Part shown: in pieces, positions 43,775 through 56,719 of the stretch
Layout: every line of letters begins with the position of its first letter
How positions within the stretch are numbered: position 1 is the stretch's first letter
Origin: Talpa occidentalis
Taxonomy: Eukaryota > Chordata > Mammalia > Eulipotyphla > Talpidae
Length of the DNA: 64,000 bases
Direction of reading: 5' to 3'
Assembly: GCF_014898055.3 (NCBI RefSeq)
Contig: NW_023601543.1
Coordinates: 59,543,566-59,607,565 of the forward strand
Translations under genes and position numbers: made by a program
Notes under the pieces: generated by a model
Seen by the model: only the letters and a program-made list of their open reading frames with translations
The model's database searches: none
What the model was told of the DNA's origin: nothing

Positions 43775-44290
43775 TTGACAATCAGAAATTTAAAACATGC
43801 CATTTATAATTACTCCCCAAAATAAAATAGAGATAACTCTAACAAAATATGTACAGCATTTATATCCTGAGAATTATAAAATGCGGATGAAAGAAAGCAA
43901 AGAACCAAATAAAAGGAGTAACAAGCTGTGTTCATGGGTTAGATGACTCAACATAGCAAAAATGTGAATTCTCTCCAAATCAATCTATAGTTCAAGCAAT
44001 TTTTATCAAAGCCCCGCAAGGATTTCTGTAAATATAGCAAGGCATATGCTAAATTTATATGGAATGGCAGAAAACCTAGAATAGTTAAAATGATCTTTAA
44101 AAGCAAAAATAAAGTGGACAGAACCACTCTGTCCCATGCTAAGACCTACTATGTATCTACAGTAGTCAACACAGTGCAGGGTTGGCAGATGGATAGACAC
44201 ACATGGGTCAATGGAACAAAATAGACAACAAAGAAACAGACTTACACATATGTGCCCAACTGGTGTTTGAGAAAGGTGCAAAAGCAATTT
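43775..44290 (+). mobile_element. Ancient L1 ORF2 fragment
   Basis: Plus-strand ORF2-like sequence ('atagagataactctaacaaa' through 'gcaatttttatcaaagcc', 'aatttatatggaatggcag', 'gatagacacacatgggtcaa' and 'caactggtgtttgagaaagg') corresponds to the region between the reverse transcriptase and C-terminal domains. Diverged and non-coding. Confidence 0.65.
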
Positions 44291-44754
44291 GTAAGAAAGT
44301 GCCTGAGTGCACTTGTGATGTTTGACTGCTGATAGCTTTCAGGATCCGCCATGCCTTCCTGCTTTTGCCCTATATACAGGTGAGCTGATAAACAAGCCTG
44401 GATTCGCCTTTCTTGGTACCTTCAGGGAAGGTCAAACCACTGTAACTCCTGCCCGCACATGGAAATCCTGACCCCAGCACCACTCCCTAATCATAATAAA
44501 AATTCAAAATAATTTCCCCCTTCCTTTCCAACTGTCTTAGGCGTCTACCCTGCCACCCTGCAAAAAGTTCCATTACATGAATAATACCCTCTTCCATATC
44601 CTCTTGGGGTGTGTGTGTGTGTGTGTGTGTGCATGTGTGTGTGTGTGTATTTACTAATCTCAGCATCTGAACCAATTTTGGGTGGGCTGTCGATCCCATT
44701 CTCCACGGGAAAACAACAAAATAGCTGTTGTTGTGAACAGGGCTATGCAGCATA
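44291..44754. other. Non-coding DNA with a (TG)n microsatellite
   Basis: A (TG)n tract with one GCATG interruption spans about 44609-44649. The remainder has no gene; HTHTH peptides in minus-strand frames come from the repeat. Confidence 0.8.
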
Positions 44755-45470
44755 TCACTACACATTTATCAGAATGGTTGAAATAAAATGCAGCACTAAC
44801 ATCAAATTTAGGTAATGATGCAAAGAAGCTGCTGGTGGGAATGTAAAATACACAGCCACACTGTGAAAGAATATGGTAATTCCTTTAATATATGCTTATG
44901 ATACAGCCTAGATACTACATTCTTGAACATTTTATCACAGAGAAATGAAAATGTATGTCTACACAAACATTTGTACTCAAATAGCCATAGCATCTTTATT
45001 CATAAAAGCCCTAAACTGTAGACAAACTAATGTCCCTCAACTGACAAATGGATAAAGAAATTGTGGTACACCCAGCCCATGGGCTGGTATAGAAGGGAAC
45101 AAACTACTAGTACTTGAAATAAATTGAATGAATGTCAAGGGAATTATGCTGGTTTAAGAGAAAAGACAATCCCAGATAGTTACAGCCTGTGTTATTCCAC
45201 TCACATAACAGGTTTGGAATGGCAAAAATATCAATATGAAGAGCAGATTAGTGGTTAGTAGGCATTGGAGGGAGGGTAGGAATTCATGCAAACAGGTGAA
45301 ATCCAAATCAGGTCGTTGGATTTAATCAATGTCAATTATCTGATAGTGATGCTGTACTATAGTTATGAAGATGTCACCGGTGGAAAAGGTAAAGAGTATC
45401 AGATCTCTGTATTATTTCTTACAACTGTATGTTTGCTCAAGACATAATAAAAACTTCTAAAACTTCTCCC
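44755..45470 (+). mobile_element. Ancient L1 ORF2 end and 3'UTR
   Basis: 'tgctggtgggaatgtaaaat', 'ctcaactgacaaatggataa' and 'gaattatgctggtttaagag', then a 3'UTR with 'ggtggaaaaggtaaagagta' and an AATAAAAACTTCT end. Old, heavily diverged, plus strand. Confidence 0.7.
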
Positions 45471-45544
45471 AATGTCTAGGTTAAAAAAAAATGTTTCAGT
45501 TTAGGCAATAAATATATGCTCACTTTAGTTATCATCTCCAGTAC

Positions 45545-45847
45545 AATAAAAGGCTGTGGTGGGCCTCCATGGTGGCGCAAGGGTTAAGTCTCAGCACTAT
45601 CAGGCTATAGCAGCCACTGCAGCATGAGTTTGATCCCTGGCCAGGGAGCTGCCTACATGGCACAGCAGACCTCTCCTGTCTCGCCAGCTGCTCCCCTCGG
45701 CAGTGTATTTCAGTCAGTCTGCCTGTTCTGTTCCCCTCTCTGTCTCTGGTGAATCCTCTCACTCCCCCTGCACCTCTGGCCTGTATCCCAGTTCTCGAAT
45801 ACATAAATAAATAAAATAAATCTTTAGAAAAAAATGAAAGGTCGTGG
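45545..45847 (+). mobile_element. T+ SINE, plus strand
   Basis: It starts GGGCCTCCATGGTGGCGCAA at 45561, has a B box near 45627 (GTTTGATCC, mutated) and ends AAATAAATCTTTAG plus A's. The flanks AATAAAAGGCTGTGG (left) and AAATGAAAGGTCGTGG (right) form an imperfect target duplication, so it is older than the 12.2-kb copy. Confidence 0.9.
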
Positions 45848-46453
45848 AAATGCTATTGCTACAATGCATACACTGCTGCAGACAGGGTGAAAGGGGGGGA
45901 GGGCGTGGAGCAACCCTGCTCATAGGAGGATATTTTAAAGGTCAGTACCAATCTTAAAAGTGACTGGTGAGGTGTCCTGCTGAGACTTGTCATCTGGAAC
46001 CCCTGCAGTAGAAAAACTCACTAGGTGTTGCTGGGAGAGGTGGAGAGAAGGGGGATCTTGCTCCTCCGTTGTTGTTTCTATGTTTCTAGAAAAATTGAGT
46101 GTTTTTGACATTCAGGTGAAATGGTGACACTTGGTCTTTGGGTTTCCTACCCTGTAGCAAGAAAAACACATTTATTTGAGAAAACATGCTAGAAGTCGTA
46201 GGAGAGAAAGTGGACTCAGAGACCATGATGAGATTTAAACCAAAATTCTTCATTGTAATCTGACTCCAATATCCCAGAGAGAGAGAGGATAATTCTGGAA
46301 AAGGGGTTTTCACTGGGCTGATTACTTTAACCACATCTATGTGATTTTGAGTCTTGCTTTTTCATTTTTTCCTTTTTTGTTCAGAGCCTTTGTTCCCATT
46401 TATGCTGCTCAAATAAGATCATCTCTTTTTTAAATGCTTCATATATTCAGGGC
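45848..46453. other. Non-coding DNA
   Basis: Unique-looking interval left of the 46.5-kb L1; no gene supported. Confidence 0.5.
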
Positions 46454-49400
46454 CTACTATGCTGCAATTTTATTTTATTTTATTTTATTATTTAAATTTT
46501 ATTTTTATATTCCCCATACAATTACAACCCCCTTGTTTTGATCCCAATCCCTCCTTTCCCCGCCCCCCATCCCCCATAGAGTGTCTCTGGTTCATAGTTG
46601 TTTGTTGATTTTGATATTTGCTTTCTTATAGTTATTCTTTTTCCTGGTCCCTTATTTAAGTTTTCTAGATTCCTGCTATGAGTGAGACCATCCGGTATTT
46701 TTCTTTCTCTTTCTGGCTTATTTCACTGAGCATGATCCCTTCCAGCTCCATCCATGTTGCTGCAAATTGCATGTGTTTATCTTTTTTGAATGCTGAGTAA
46801 TATTCCATGGTGTATATGGACCACATCTTCTTGATCCAGTCATCTATTTTTGGGCATTTGGGTTATTTCCAAAGCTTAGCTATTGTAAACAGTGCTGCTA
46901 TAAACATAGGGGTGCAGGTGCTCTTTGGAATTGATGTTTCTGTGTCCTTTGGGTAAATACCTAGGAGTGGAATTGCTAGATCATATGGAAGCTCTATATT
47001 TAGTAGGTCCAGAAATGTCCACACAGCTCTCCATAGTGGTTGGACCAGTTTGCACTCCCACCAGCAGTGCAGGAGAGTTCCTTTTTCTCCACACCCTTGC
47101 CAACATTTGTTATTGCTAGATTGTTTAATATGTGCCATTCTCACTGGTGTAAGATGGTATCTCATGGTAGTTTTGATTTGCATTTCCCTGATTACAAGTG
47201 ATGTTGAACATTTTTTCATATGCCTGTTGGCCATTTGCATTTCCTCTTCAGAGAAGTTTCTTTTAAGCTCTTCTGCCCATTTTTGGACTGGATTATTTTC
47301 TTTGTTGTTGTTGAGTCTCATCAGCTCTTTGTAGATTTTTGTGATCAGTCCTTTATCATTAGTGTTGTGTGCAAAAATTTTCTCCCAGTCAGTCAGTGGG
47401 GTTTCTCTTTGTTTTTGTTATTGTCTCTTTTGCTGTGCAGAAGCTCTTTAATTTGATGTAGTCCCACCTGTTTATCTTTGCCTTCACTATCACTGCTTTG
47501 GGTGATATATCTGTAAAGATGTCTTTGAGGTGCATATCATGTAGTGTTTCGCCTATATTTCCTTCTATGTATTTTATGGTTTCAGGTCTTATGTCTAGTT
47601 CTTTAATCCATTTTGAGTTGGTTTTTGTGCATGGTGTTAGGTAGTAGTCGAGCTTCATTCTTTTGCATGTAGCGACCCAGTTTTCCCAGCACCATTTATT
47701 GAACAAACTTTCTTTGCTCCAATGCATATTCTTTGCTCCTTTGTCAAAGATTAGTTGACCATAAATCTGTGGGTTTATTTCTGGCTTTTCTATTCGATTC
47801 CATTGGTCTGTGTGTCTGTTCTTGCGCCAATACCATGCAGTTTTGATGATTATGGCTTTGTAGTATAGTTTGAAGTCTTGGCGTGTGATGCCTCCATTCC
47901 CTTCTCTTTTTTTCAGGAAAGCTTTGGCTATTTGTGGTTTTTGGTGATTCCATATGAATTTCATCAATAATTGTTCTATTTCTTTGAAGAATGACATTGA
48001 AATTTTGATTGGAATAGCATTGAATCTGTATTGCTTTTGGTAGGATGGCCATTTTAATAATGTTTATTCTTCCAATCCATGAGCAGGGGATGTTTTTCTT
48101 TGTGTCTTCTTCTATTTCTTTTAACAGTGTTTTAGAGTTTTCTTTGTATAGGTCCTTTACCTCTTTTGTTTGATTTATTCCCAAGTATTTGATTTTTTTT
48201 TGTTTCAGTAGTAAAAGGGATGGATTTTTGATTTCTTCTTCTTCAGATTTATTGTTTGTGTATAGGAAGGCTACTGACTTTTGCATGTTGATTTTGTATC
48301 CTGCCACTTTACTGAACTGATTGATGAGTTGAATGAGTTTTTCTGTGGAGTTTTTGGGGTTATCTATGTATATTATCATATCATCTTCAAATAGTGATAG
48401 TTTGACTTCTTCTTTTCCTATTTGGATTCCTTGTATGTCTTTCTCTTGTCTTATTGCTCTGACTAGGACTTCCAGTATTATATTGAAAAGCAGTGGTGAG
48501 AGTGGACATCCTTGTCTTGTTCCAGATCTTAATGGGAATGCTTTCAGCTTTTCACCATTGAGAATGATACTGGCTGTTGGCTTGTCATATATGGCCTTTA
48601 TGATGTTGAGGTATGTTCCTTGTATCCCAAGAATTTCAAGGGCTTTTATCATGAATGCGTGTTGCACTTTGTCAAAAGCTTTCTCGGCATCTATTGATAT
48701 TATCATATGGTTTTTATATTTCTTTTTGTTGATGTGTTGGATAACGTTGATTGATTTTCGGATGTTGAACCATCCTTGTGTCCCTGGAATGATTCCTACT
48801 TGGTCGTGGTGAATTATCTTATGGATACATTGTTGGATTCTGATAGCTAAAATTTTATTGAGGATTTTTGCATCAGTGTTCATTAGGGAGATTGGCCTGT
48901 AGTTTTCTTTTTTGTGTGTTGTCCTTGTTCGGTTTTGGTATTAGTGTAATGTTGGCTTCATAGAACATGTTTGGTATTATCCCTTTCTTCTCAATTTTTT
49001 GGAAGAGTTTGTGAAGGATAGACATTAATTAGTTTCTGAATGTTTGGTAGAATTCATTTGTAAATCCATCAGGTCCTGGGCTTTTGTTTTTGGGAAGGTT
49101 TTTGATTACCGTTTCAATTTTGCTGCATGTAATTGGTCTGTTTAGGTGTTCTATTTCTTCTTTATCTAGCTTTGGGTGATTGTAGAGTTGTAGGAATTTG
49201 TCCATCTCCTCTAGATTGTTGAACTTGTTTCCATATAACTGTTCATAGTAGTTTCTGATTATTCTTTTGATTTCTGCTGTGTCCGTTGTGATTTCTCCTC
49301 TTTCATTTATGATCCTGTTTATTTGTGCTTTCTCCCTTTTTTCCTTTGTGAGCCTGGCTAGGGGTTTGTCTATTTTATTGATTTTTTCGAAGAACCAGCT

Positions 49401-49538
49401 CTTGGTTTCATCGATCTTTTGGATTGTTTTTTTAGTTTCAATTTCATTTATTTCTGCTTTGGTTTTTATTATTTCTTTTCTTCTACTGGTTTTGGGTTTT
49501 TTTGTTATTGTTGTTCTTTTTCTACTATGCTGCAATTT
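46454..49538 (-). mobile_element. Young 5'-truncated L1 (3.05 kb), minus strand
   Basis: CTACTATGCTGCAATTT is repeated at 46454-46470 and 49522-49538, fixing the insert as 46471-49521. On the minus strand it starts inside ORF2 at the 'agaaaaagaacaacaa' point (homologous to about 20967 of the full-length copy) and runs through [15 protein letters not shown] (about 49060), RPISLMN-like sequence, the polymerase motif at 48380-48391 and the C-terminus to the young 3'UTR. Long frames remain (48883-47744, 379 codons; 49535-49029, 168 codons), but there are several shifts. The catalytic motif reads FEDD in place of FADD. Non-autonomous by truncation. Confidence 0.95.
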
Positions 49539-52500
49539 TTAAATTCTTTTTATAATGAGAAGTTACATTCTTATTTACTCCTACCCCAAGACAGGTATCC
49601 ATTACTGGTAGAATTTCTCAAAAGAGAAATATTCCATGAGAAATAATAACCTCTCAAAGGCAAAGGGCATCTTGGTTAGTCTGAAATCTTTTGGAAATCA
49701 CACTTTCCAAAAACCCAAATTTCTCAGACTCCAAAATTCCACTGTTCACTGAGGTCTTTCTCTGCACTACTTTCTATGCTCAGAATGATTTTACATGACA
49801 CTAGCATTTGCAATCAGGATTTAAGCATACCTGATTCATTTAGACAACATGCCATGTTAGTAGACAGTTACAAGGAGAAAACTATAATTGTTTTGATGAC
49901 AATAACTGAGGGCATTTGTGAAGAGTTCTGGGATAATGCATTCCTCTTGGTGAAGCGGGAATAATCCATCACTTGTAAATTTTAAGTAATGTCCTCTGTG
50001 CAACTTATAATTTTCCCTTACACCTGCTCCTCCTCCTTCACTGTTCCCCAAGTCTCTCAATGGCACCAGCTACTGTCACCTTCTGCCTTCCTCAGCACTG
50101 CCTTGCTCCGTCTGGGAGAACTTCACCTGGACTTCCTGCATTCTCAGCTGGACAACATAGGAATTTTTGCCATTGAGTGAATGGGGACTTACTGGTGCAA
50201 CCATCAAACTAACATCCTGAATCTCTCCAGCTGTAAAACTGAGCTTTCCTGGCATTTTTGTTTTTATCAGCCCCCTTTGGACTGGGTTCATCGGATTTCT
50301 GTCTGCCAGTCTCTAGAATTGGTGAATTTCTACCTGCTCATGTCTCCCCTAGTCCCTGCTCTTTCCTTTACCCATTAATCCCTGTGTGTGTGTGTATGCA
50401 TGAACACGCACATGTGCACGCACACACACATGCACACTTGCTATAGCAAGGGTCTTGCATTCTCTTTAGCTGCCTTTCCCTCTCTCACATAAAAATTGCT
50501 TGTAATACCTATTAATTGAATTAATTGAACAAAAGCCATTCCAAATAATGCCTAGTGGAACAGAGAAAGGAGTAAATTGCTCTTGAAAATTTGATTCTGC
50601 TTATAAACTTAGAAGACCTAATGAGCTAAGAGAAAAAGGAAACTATTTAATTGAAAAGCACTAAATTTCCAAAAAGGATACAAGCAAAGGGTAAGCACCA
50701 CTACTAGAAAACACAAGATAATCATTATGGGGTGATACCGATTAAATAAAATGTACCCCAGAATTTAAGCTATTGGTATAAATTATTTTCCAAAGTGGAT
50801 AAATGGGGTTCTCCCCTCCTATATTTGTTTTTTCTTGTGGAAAAAACCACCTTCAGCCAGAAAGTTTGAACAAAATAAGTGACCTCCTTACTCCACACTT
50901 AAAAAACAGATTTTAATCTGAAGCTGACTAAAGCAGGAAACTGTAGAAAGCAACAGATGTTGTAGTGAGTATTTCATCCTGGTCACTGCTTAGACCTCAG
51001 CTGGAAGTTTATGCAGCTAAAACATCCATGTTTCCAAATAGCCAACAAAGGACAGAATCTGAAAGGCGAGATCTTGTTTTCACTGAAAGAGGGAAACTCA
51101 CAGGGCAGGCAAAACCTGAGCCATATCTCACCAATCTAGAAAATTCCCACCATAGTCTTTAGCTCTGTTACTGAAGTATAAAAGTCTGCCTCAGTTCACA
51201 GCCCCAAAATTTATACCTATTGCTTGGAAATAACTTTGGAGTCTGCATTTATGTGGTCCAGACTCTAGTCATAGAGTTCCTGGAGACTTCACAAATGGGA
51301 TTTCTTAACATTATGAAAGAAACTCAGAGTTCATGTGCATTTTTTTGAGAAGAAGCCCCAAAAGTTTTAGCAGATTCTCAAACAGGATCCTGACTGAAAA
51401 AGTCAAGATCATTAGACTAGCCCTAAAGAGGCCTCACCATCCTCTGTTATAATTTCTATGGGAAATGAGCCATAAACATGAATTTAAACCTGAACAAGAT
51501 CTAAATTCACAGCTCCAGCTCCAGAGGTCATTTACGTACTTTCCATACCTCTGCACTCATGACAGTCACTTCACTGACCTCCTTTACTCTTTGTTCTACA
51601 TATACAAAGTGAGAGGGACACACCGGAGAAAGTGGCTTACACCAAATCAACCAGCATCCCCAGCACTGAGAACGTCCATTTCCCAGAACTTTCTAATTCC
51701 AGTACCACTGGATGAAATGAGGTAACTGAACAAAGGGGGCATAGGGAAGGGTACCTATGAGGGTCTGGAAGAAATACAGCCATGAAAAACGGGAAAAAAC
51801 TGGATGGGAAGGAAGGCATAAAGGAAGGAGGGAAATGAGCAAGAAAAGAAGGACAAGAAATATGGAGAGCAAAAGAGATATGGACGAGGGGCATGAAAAC
51901 TGACATGAGGAATGAAAAGAAAATAGAGGGGGAGGAGGTAAAGGTTATGAGGAGGAAAATAAAAGTTCTCAGCAAGAAAGAGGAAAAGATAAAGGTGGTT
52001 ATTGGGGAAAAGAGTCTGTATTACAGATAATATGATGGGCCCCAGTAACAGCCAAGCAGAACGAGCTGACAGGCTGAACCAGAGCGAGCGTGGCACATGA
52101 CCCTTTATGTGGTCCATGGCCTGCTTATAGAAGAGGGGTGGGGCGGGGCATTAAAGGGAAGCCAGGAACACTGCCATCCAGCTGAAAATGGCCTCAATGA
52201 CACTTCCATGAATCCTTTTAAAGCTGCTGGTTAGAGCACAGGAGGCCTGTGAAAAATCAAGCAAAGACTCTGTACAGCCGGAGCTGCTATCCAGGAACCC
52301 CCACATTTACCTGTTCACCTGGGACGTTTGGGCCCCTGGTAATGCCAGCCTCTACCCTGTACCCCTCCCCAAATTAGGAGGGGTAATTTATCAGGTTCCT
52401 ATGGGGTGAGAGTAGGCATAGTCATGGCATGCCACAGCCTTGCAGACATATGTGATGATGCAGGCCTGCCCACAGGTTTGCCCCAAGGAGCACGTGGCTG

Positions 52501-52699
52501 CATTAGCCAATGTGGGGGCACTAGGAGGAGGGAATTTTTCTAGGGCAGTCATTCTAGGGCTCATCTGCATTCATATAGGTCACATGTCTGCAGTGTGAGT
52601 AGCATTTCCATAACCGTAATGCCTTGTTCAGTGCACAGCCTGAACACCCTTACATGGATGCGCTAACAGAACCGTTAGTCAGTTCTTTGTTGGTAAGGG
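49539..52699. other. Non-coding unique DNA with TG/CA and purine-rich tracts
   Basis: About 3.2 kb with no supported gene. It holds an alternating purine-pyrimidine stretch at 50383-50437 (TG run, then CA run) and a GA-rich stretch at about 51765-51990. Frames such as 50076-50291 (-) and 51637-52117 (-) follow from composition and have no recognisable domain. Confidence 0.55.
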
Positions 52700-52875
52700 A
52701 AAGCACTAGGCACATTACTGACATCTAATCCTCAAGGGCTTGGAACAGCTATTATTAAGCTAGAAACTGGCCTAAAGGCACATAGCTCGGGAGGGACAGA
52801 GACAGGATTCAAACCTAAACTGGGCCAGCTCCAGCTCTTCTCCCTTTGCTGTGCCGTCTTCCTCTCTAGGACAGA
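52700..52875 (+). mobile_element. MIR-like SINE fossil
   Basis: 'acatctaatcctcaagggc', 'gcacatagctcgggaggga' and 'gagacaggattcaaaccta', then a 'ctccagctcttctccctttg' end, follow the MIR core order on the plus strand. Ancient tRNA-derived SINE. Confidence 0.6.
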
Positions 52876-53859
52876 GGCCCTGCTGAGAGAGGCATCCTGT
52901 TCATTTGCGTATCAGCATCCTCCTGGTGGAGGCTCCTTTTGGGTTTCAAAATGAGAGCTCATTAGGACTCAGAGGTTATTAAGTGTTCACCATTTAAGGT
53001 GGGGTTAAAACAAGGAAACGTGGCTAGGTAGGATGGCTTCCCAGGGCTGCCGTGCCTGCGGAGTGGACTCTTTTTTTTTTTTTTCTTTTTGGCCCTCAAA
53101 AGCCCTGATGCTATGTAGCCAGTTCGAGGCATCTGGGTTTTGCTAAGAGCTTGTATCAGTCCTTTTTTTTATAGTTGTTTTTAGGAGAAAGATTGACCCC
53201 AGCCTGTCTATTCTGCCATGTTGTGGGAAATGTAATCATTATTAGAGGAATAAACAAGTAAATTTATTTACACAAAATGATTTATCCTGTTAACTTAACC
53301 TCTTAACCTTAGAAACTGATGGAGTTCAAGTCTGAAAACCACCACACAAACCTGTCCCTAGGCCAGCCTGGCCCTGACAAAGCTTTGGGGTCTGAGGCAC
53401 ACAGTTTATCCCCCCATCCCCTTTCTGCTTTCTGCGCTAGAATTGCTGGCAGCCTCGACCAGCAACTCCAAGTTTGCCCCTACCTGGCAAGTTTACAAAT
53501 TCAGACTTTGCTTCAAAACTTTGTGGTTCAAGGGCTCCATCTTGAGGCCTGTTTTATTTCTCTCAATGCCTCTGAATTTGGGAGAAGATAGGACGTACAA
53601 TTAGGAATTTTGCTGCATAGCAGACTGACTTCCTTTGGCTAAATAGCTCTTCCTCTTCACAGCAAAATTTTGGCTATAGGGTGACATGGTCTTGAGCAGA
53701 CACAAATATTTTACAAGCGATGGCTGCTCATACAAATATAATTACCTTTTAACAATGATCAGCATAAAAGTCATTTTTCATTTTTTTGTTTGTGCTTACA
53801 ACAGCTGTTTTCTTCCATTATTGGAGACACTGAAGTCACATTATTAGGATTTCTGGGCT
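52876..53859. other. Non-coding unique DNA
   Basis: No gene supported. The 90-codon frame at 53319-53591 has no recognisable motif. Confidence 0.5.
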
Positions 53860-54090
53860 CCACAGGAGGGCACAGAAGAAATCAACAAATATCTCTAAGA
53901 GCTGAACCCTCAGGGGAGAGAGAGGGTGAGGGGTCAGAACAGGGGAAGGCAGAACACAAGAGACTGGTGTGGAGATGGGTCATGGGTGCTATGGTGGTGG
54001 AAGAACTATAGAGACTCACCTGAGGAGAAAAATCAAATACTGTACAAAAATTAACAATAAGGTAAGAAAATAAATAAATTTAATAAAATG
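53860..54090 (+). mobile_element. L1 3'UTR fragment (older subfamily)
   Basis: 'ggtcagaacaggggaaggca', 'acacaagagactggtgtgg' and 'ctatagagactcacctgagg', with an A-rich AATAAATAAATTTAATAAAA end. Same 3'UTR type as 12840 and 15680. The 73-codon frame 53790-54011 lies inside it and is not a gene. Confidence 0.75.
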
Positions 54091-54109
54091 TCTTCTCTTC
54101 CTTCTTTAA

Positions 54110-54580
54110 GCCAAAATGTGCATGCCAAAGTGTGCAAGATCTGAATTCATCTCCTCCCTCTTCTATACTCTTCATTCTGTGCTTCTAACTACTATTCAAC
54201 CTTAAATGTGACTTCCTCCAGGAAGTGTTCCCTAACTGCCACAAGATATTTTGCCTCCTGGCTATACTTTCTCACACTACCTTATTCATAATATTTAATA
54301 ACATATATTTTGTATAGTATATTATTATGTTTATATAACAGTATAATATAAATATAAATGATATATACTAAATGTGTCATATTTAATGCACATTATGTAT
54401 ATATGTATATAAAGAGAGAGCAAGAGAGTAACTAATTCCAGATTTAGTGCCTGATTCTCCTGCTAGAGTCTAAGTTTTCTTAGTGCAGGGAGGAGTTGTT
54501 TATTCCACTTCCTGCCCCAGCCACAGTGAACAACACATGATAGGTACTCAATTCTACATAGGATGGAGTTTTCCTACCCA
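54110..54580 (+). mobile_element. L2-like 3' end fossil
   Basis: 'taaatgtgacttcctccagg' with 'aagtgttccctaactgcc', then after an AT-rich patch (54290-54430) 'gctagagtctaagttttctt', 'agtgcagggaggagttgttt' and 'gataggtactcaatt', is the order of the mammalian L2 3' end. Ancient. Confidence 0.6.
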
Positions 54581-56719
54581 GGATCTCTTTCAACTGCCAG
54601 ACACCTGCTTCCTCCCCTTTGGTAACAGCACTTATGGCTGGGGTAGCCTCAATGAAGTTCTTACCATAATTGCACGGATTTTTTTTCCAATTCATGCCTA
54701 CTTTTCCTTGCTCTTCTCTGCATCATTGTGGTTTGAATCATACAAATTACATTTCCCAGGTTTCTGGTTAGAGTCAGCCAGTGAGGAGGCCTTGGAAAAA
54801 CTGGTGAAAGAGGAAGGAAAAAGCCATGTATTTTTCTCATGCTCCTTATCGATTTTCATTCATATTCTCTGTCTCTGTCTCTCTCTCCTCTTTGAGTGGC
54901 ATCTCTAGCAATTACTGGCCCTACGTGCTGCTGGAAACCACTGCTATAATTTTAGTCCCCCTGGGTGACCCTGTCTCCTGGGCTTTGCTAGCACTCTTTC
55001 CCACTATTCCTTCAGTCCCAGGTATGTTTCTCCAATTTGCTTTTCAGAGTCTTCTAACACCTTTGTAATTCAATACCCACTATTAAATTTATTTAATAAA
55101 ACTATCTGGTTTAATTATTTTTCCTGCCTGGACTCTGACTGACATAGTTACTGAAGCTATTTTCTTACATTTAGAATTCTACCTGACATTCATATATATT
55201 GAACATTTATACAGTCATACAACTTTGGGATAAATCTCATTGAAAAAAGACTGCAATCTACATAAAAAGACATGCTGGAGAGGGAGTGCAAAATGCTAGT
55301 TTTATAGCCAGGAGGAAGGACCTCAAACATGTAATCAAAAGAATACTGCCTTGTGACATGAAGTTTGAACATCAAAGTTTTTTGCAACTGACAGCCTCTA
55401 ATCTACAAAGTAGATGGTAGGAAGGGGGCCAGGGGTGAAAGGAGGAGGGAGAAAGTGGTACTGGGAACAATTTTTCTGGAAAAATCAAGTTCTGAAACCG
55501 ACGACTTCAAGCTGTGGGGTAATTTTCAGCTTGGCACTATGAAGCAAGACCCAGGCAGAAGTGAAAATACCATCAACTAAACAGCAATTCTCAGAAGACT
55601 GCAGGAAACTCTGTTCCCACAGAGAATAATGCAGGAGTAATAACCTGCCCCCTAGAACAGTGGGGAAACCATTCATAAGAGCCTAGAATAAAACAGAGTC
55701 TGAGAATCAGCTGAATCTGAAAAATGCCTCCAAAATGCAGATGTATAATAAATAAGAAAAAATAATGACTGGATCTAGAAAAATAGCTCATTTGCATTTT
55801 TATTTTGAAAATATTATTTTTTTTAATTTTGTTCATTTGCACCCCAATTACATGCAGTTTTTATAATTCCAAATAAAGTTGGAATTATTTTGTATTATTT
55901 TTAAAAGTTGGAATTATTTTGTATTTTCACTCTTGTGAAGAAATTCTCTGGGAGGAAAATGTTCGATATTTTTTAAGTTCACCATTCAGTGATAAAATCA
56001 ATAATCAATATCCTAAAATTTATTTCAGAAAACTATAAGAAAATATTCATAAGTTGTTGGTCAATTTAAACAAGTAGAGCCTGAGACAAGGACTCCATGG
56101 CAGTTTGTTTAAGTGTGATTCCTAGAAGCAGGATTTTGGGAATGGGGAGAGTAAGCTGGGGCTCAATGCCATTGTTGATTCTCTCAGAATGCATATATAA
56201 TATGGAATTATCCTTCTCAAGGACAGTAGTTCAGGTATTTATCTACCAATCCCCATCCCTATTGGTCAACTCTCTCAGGGGCATTAACTCCATTTTACCT
56301 CCGGGCTGTGACCAACTTCCCGTGACTTCAGAGAAAGCCCTAAAGCAGGACAACTGAAAGATTCTGTGCGTGGCTGAAATGGGAATTTAGCAAGATGCTT
56401 GGATAGTATCTACTGCAGCCCGAATGTACTGAACCAAAGAGATGTGTCATGGGGCACAAAACAGTACACTCCTTGCACTATCCACATGCTTCTGTTCAAA
56501 CAAGGTGCACTCTGTCAATAAGTCTTCATGGTGGTGGCCAACTTCAGTCTCTAATAAAAGAACTAAGACAGACAAGTTAATGAAATGAGAGTTAGTCCTT
56601 GATATTGCACTAGACCCAAGACTCTACATGGTGTTCATCATCTCAGTCTTCTTTCATGCTTTCCAGATTTCCTTTACTCTCAGTCAGTTCAAATAATCTA
56701 CATTGTTTACCATGAGAAG
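54581..56719. other. Non-coding unique DNA
   Basis: Frames at 54483-54908 (+, 141 codons) and 55591-55842 (-) carry no recognisable domain. A short tandem word GTTGGAATTATTTTGTATT occurs twice near 55877-55925. 56060-56350 may be an old LTR piece; unresolved. Confidence 0.4.

Noticed and set aside
50076..50291. Possible exon or processed pseudogene near 50.1 kb
   Set aside because: The minus-strand peptide is not one I recognise, and there is no poly-A, duplication or splice-site pattern to support it.
51637..52117. 112- and 120-codon overlapping minus-strand frames
   Set aside because: They arise from the GA-rich strand, which lacks stops in reverse; the peptides are low-complexity Phe/Ser/Pro.
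54483..54908. 141-codon plus-strand frame
   Set aside because: It starts inside an L2-like fossil and has no recognisable domain, codon bias or splice context that I can defend.
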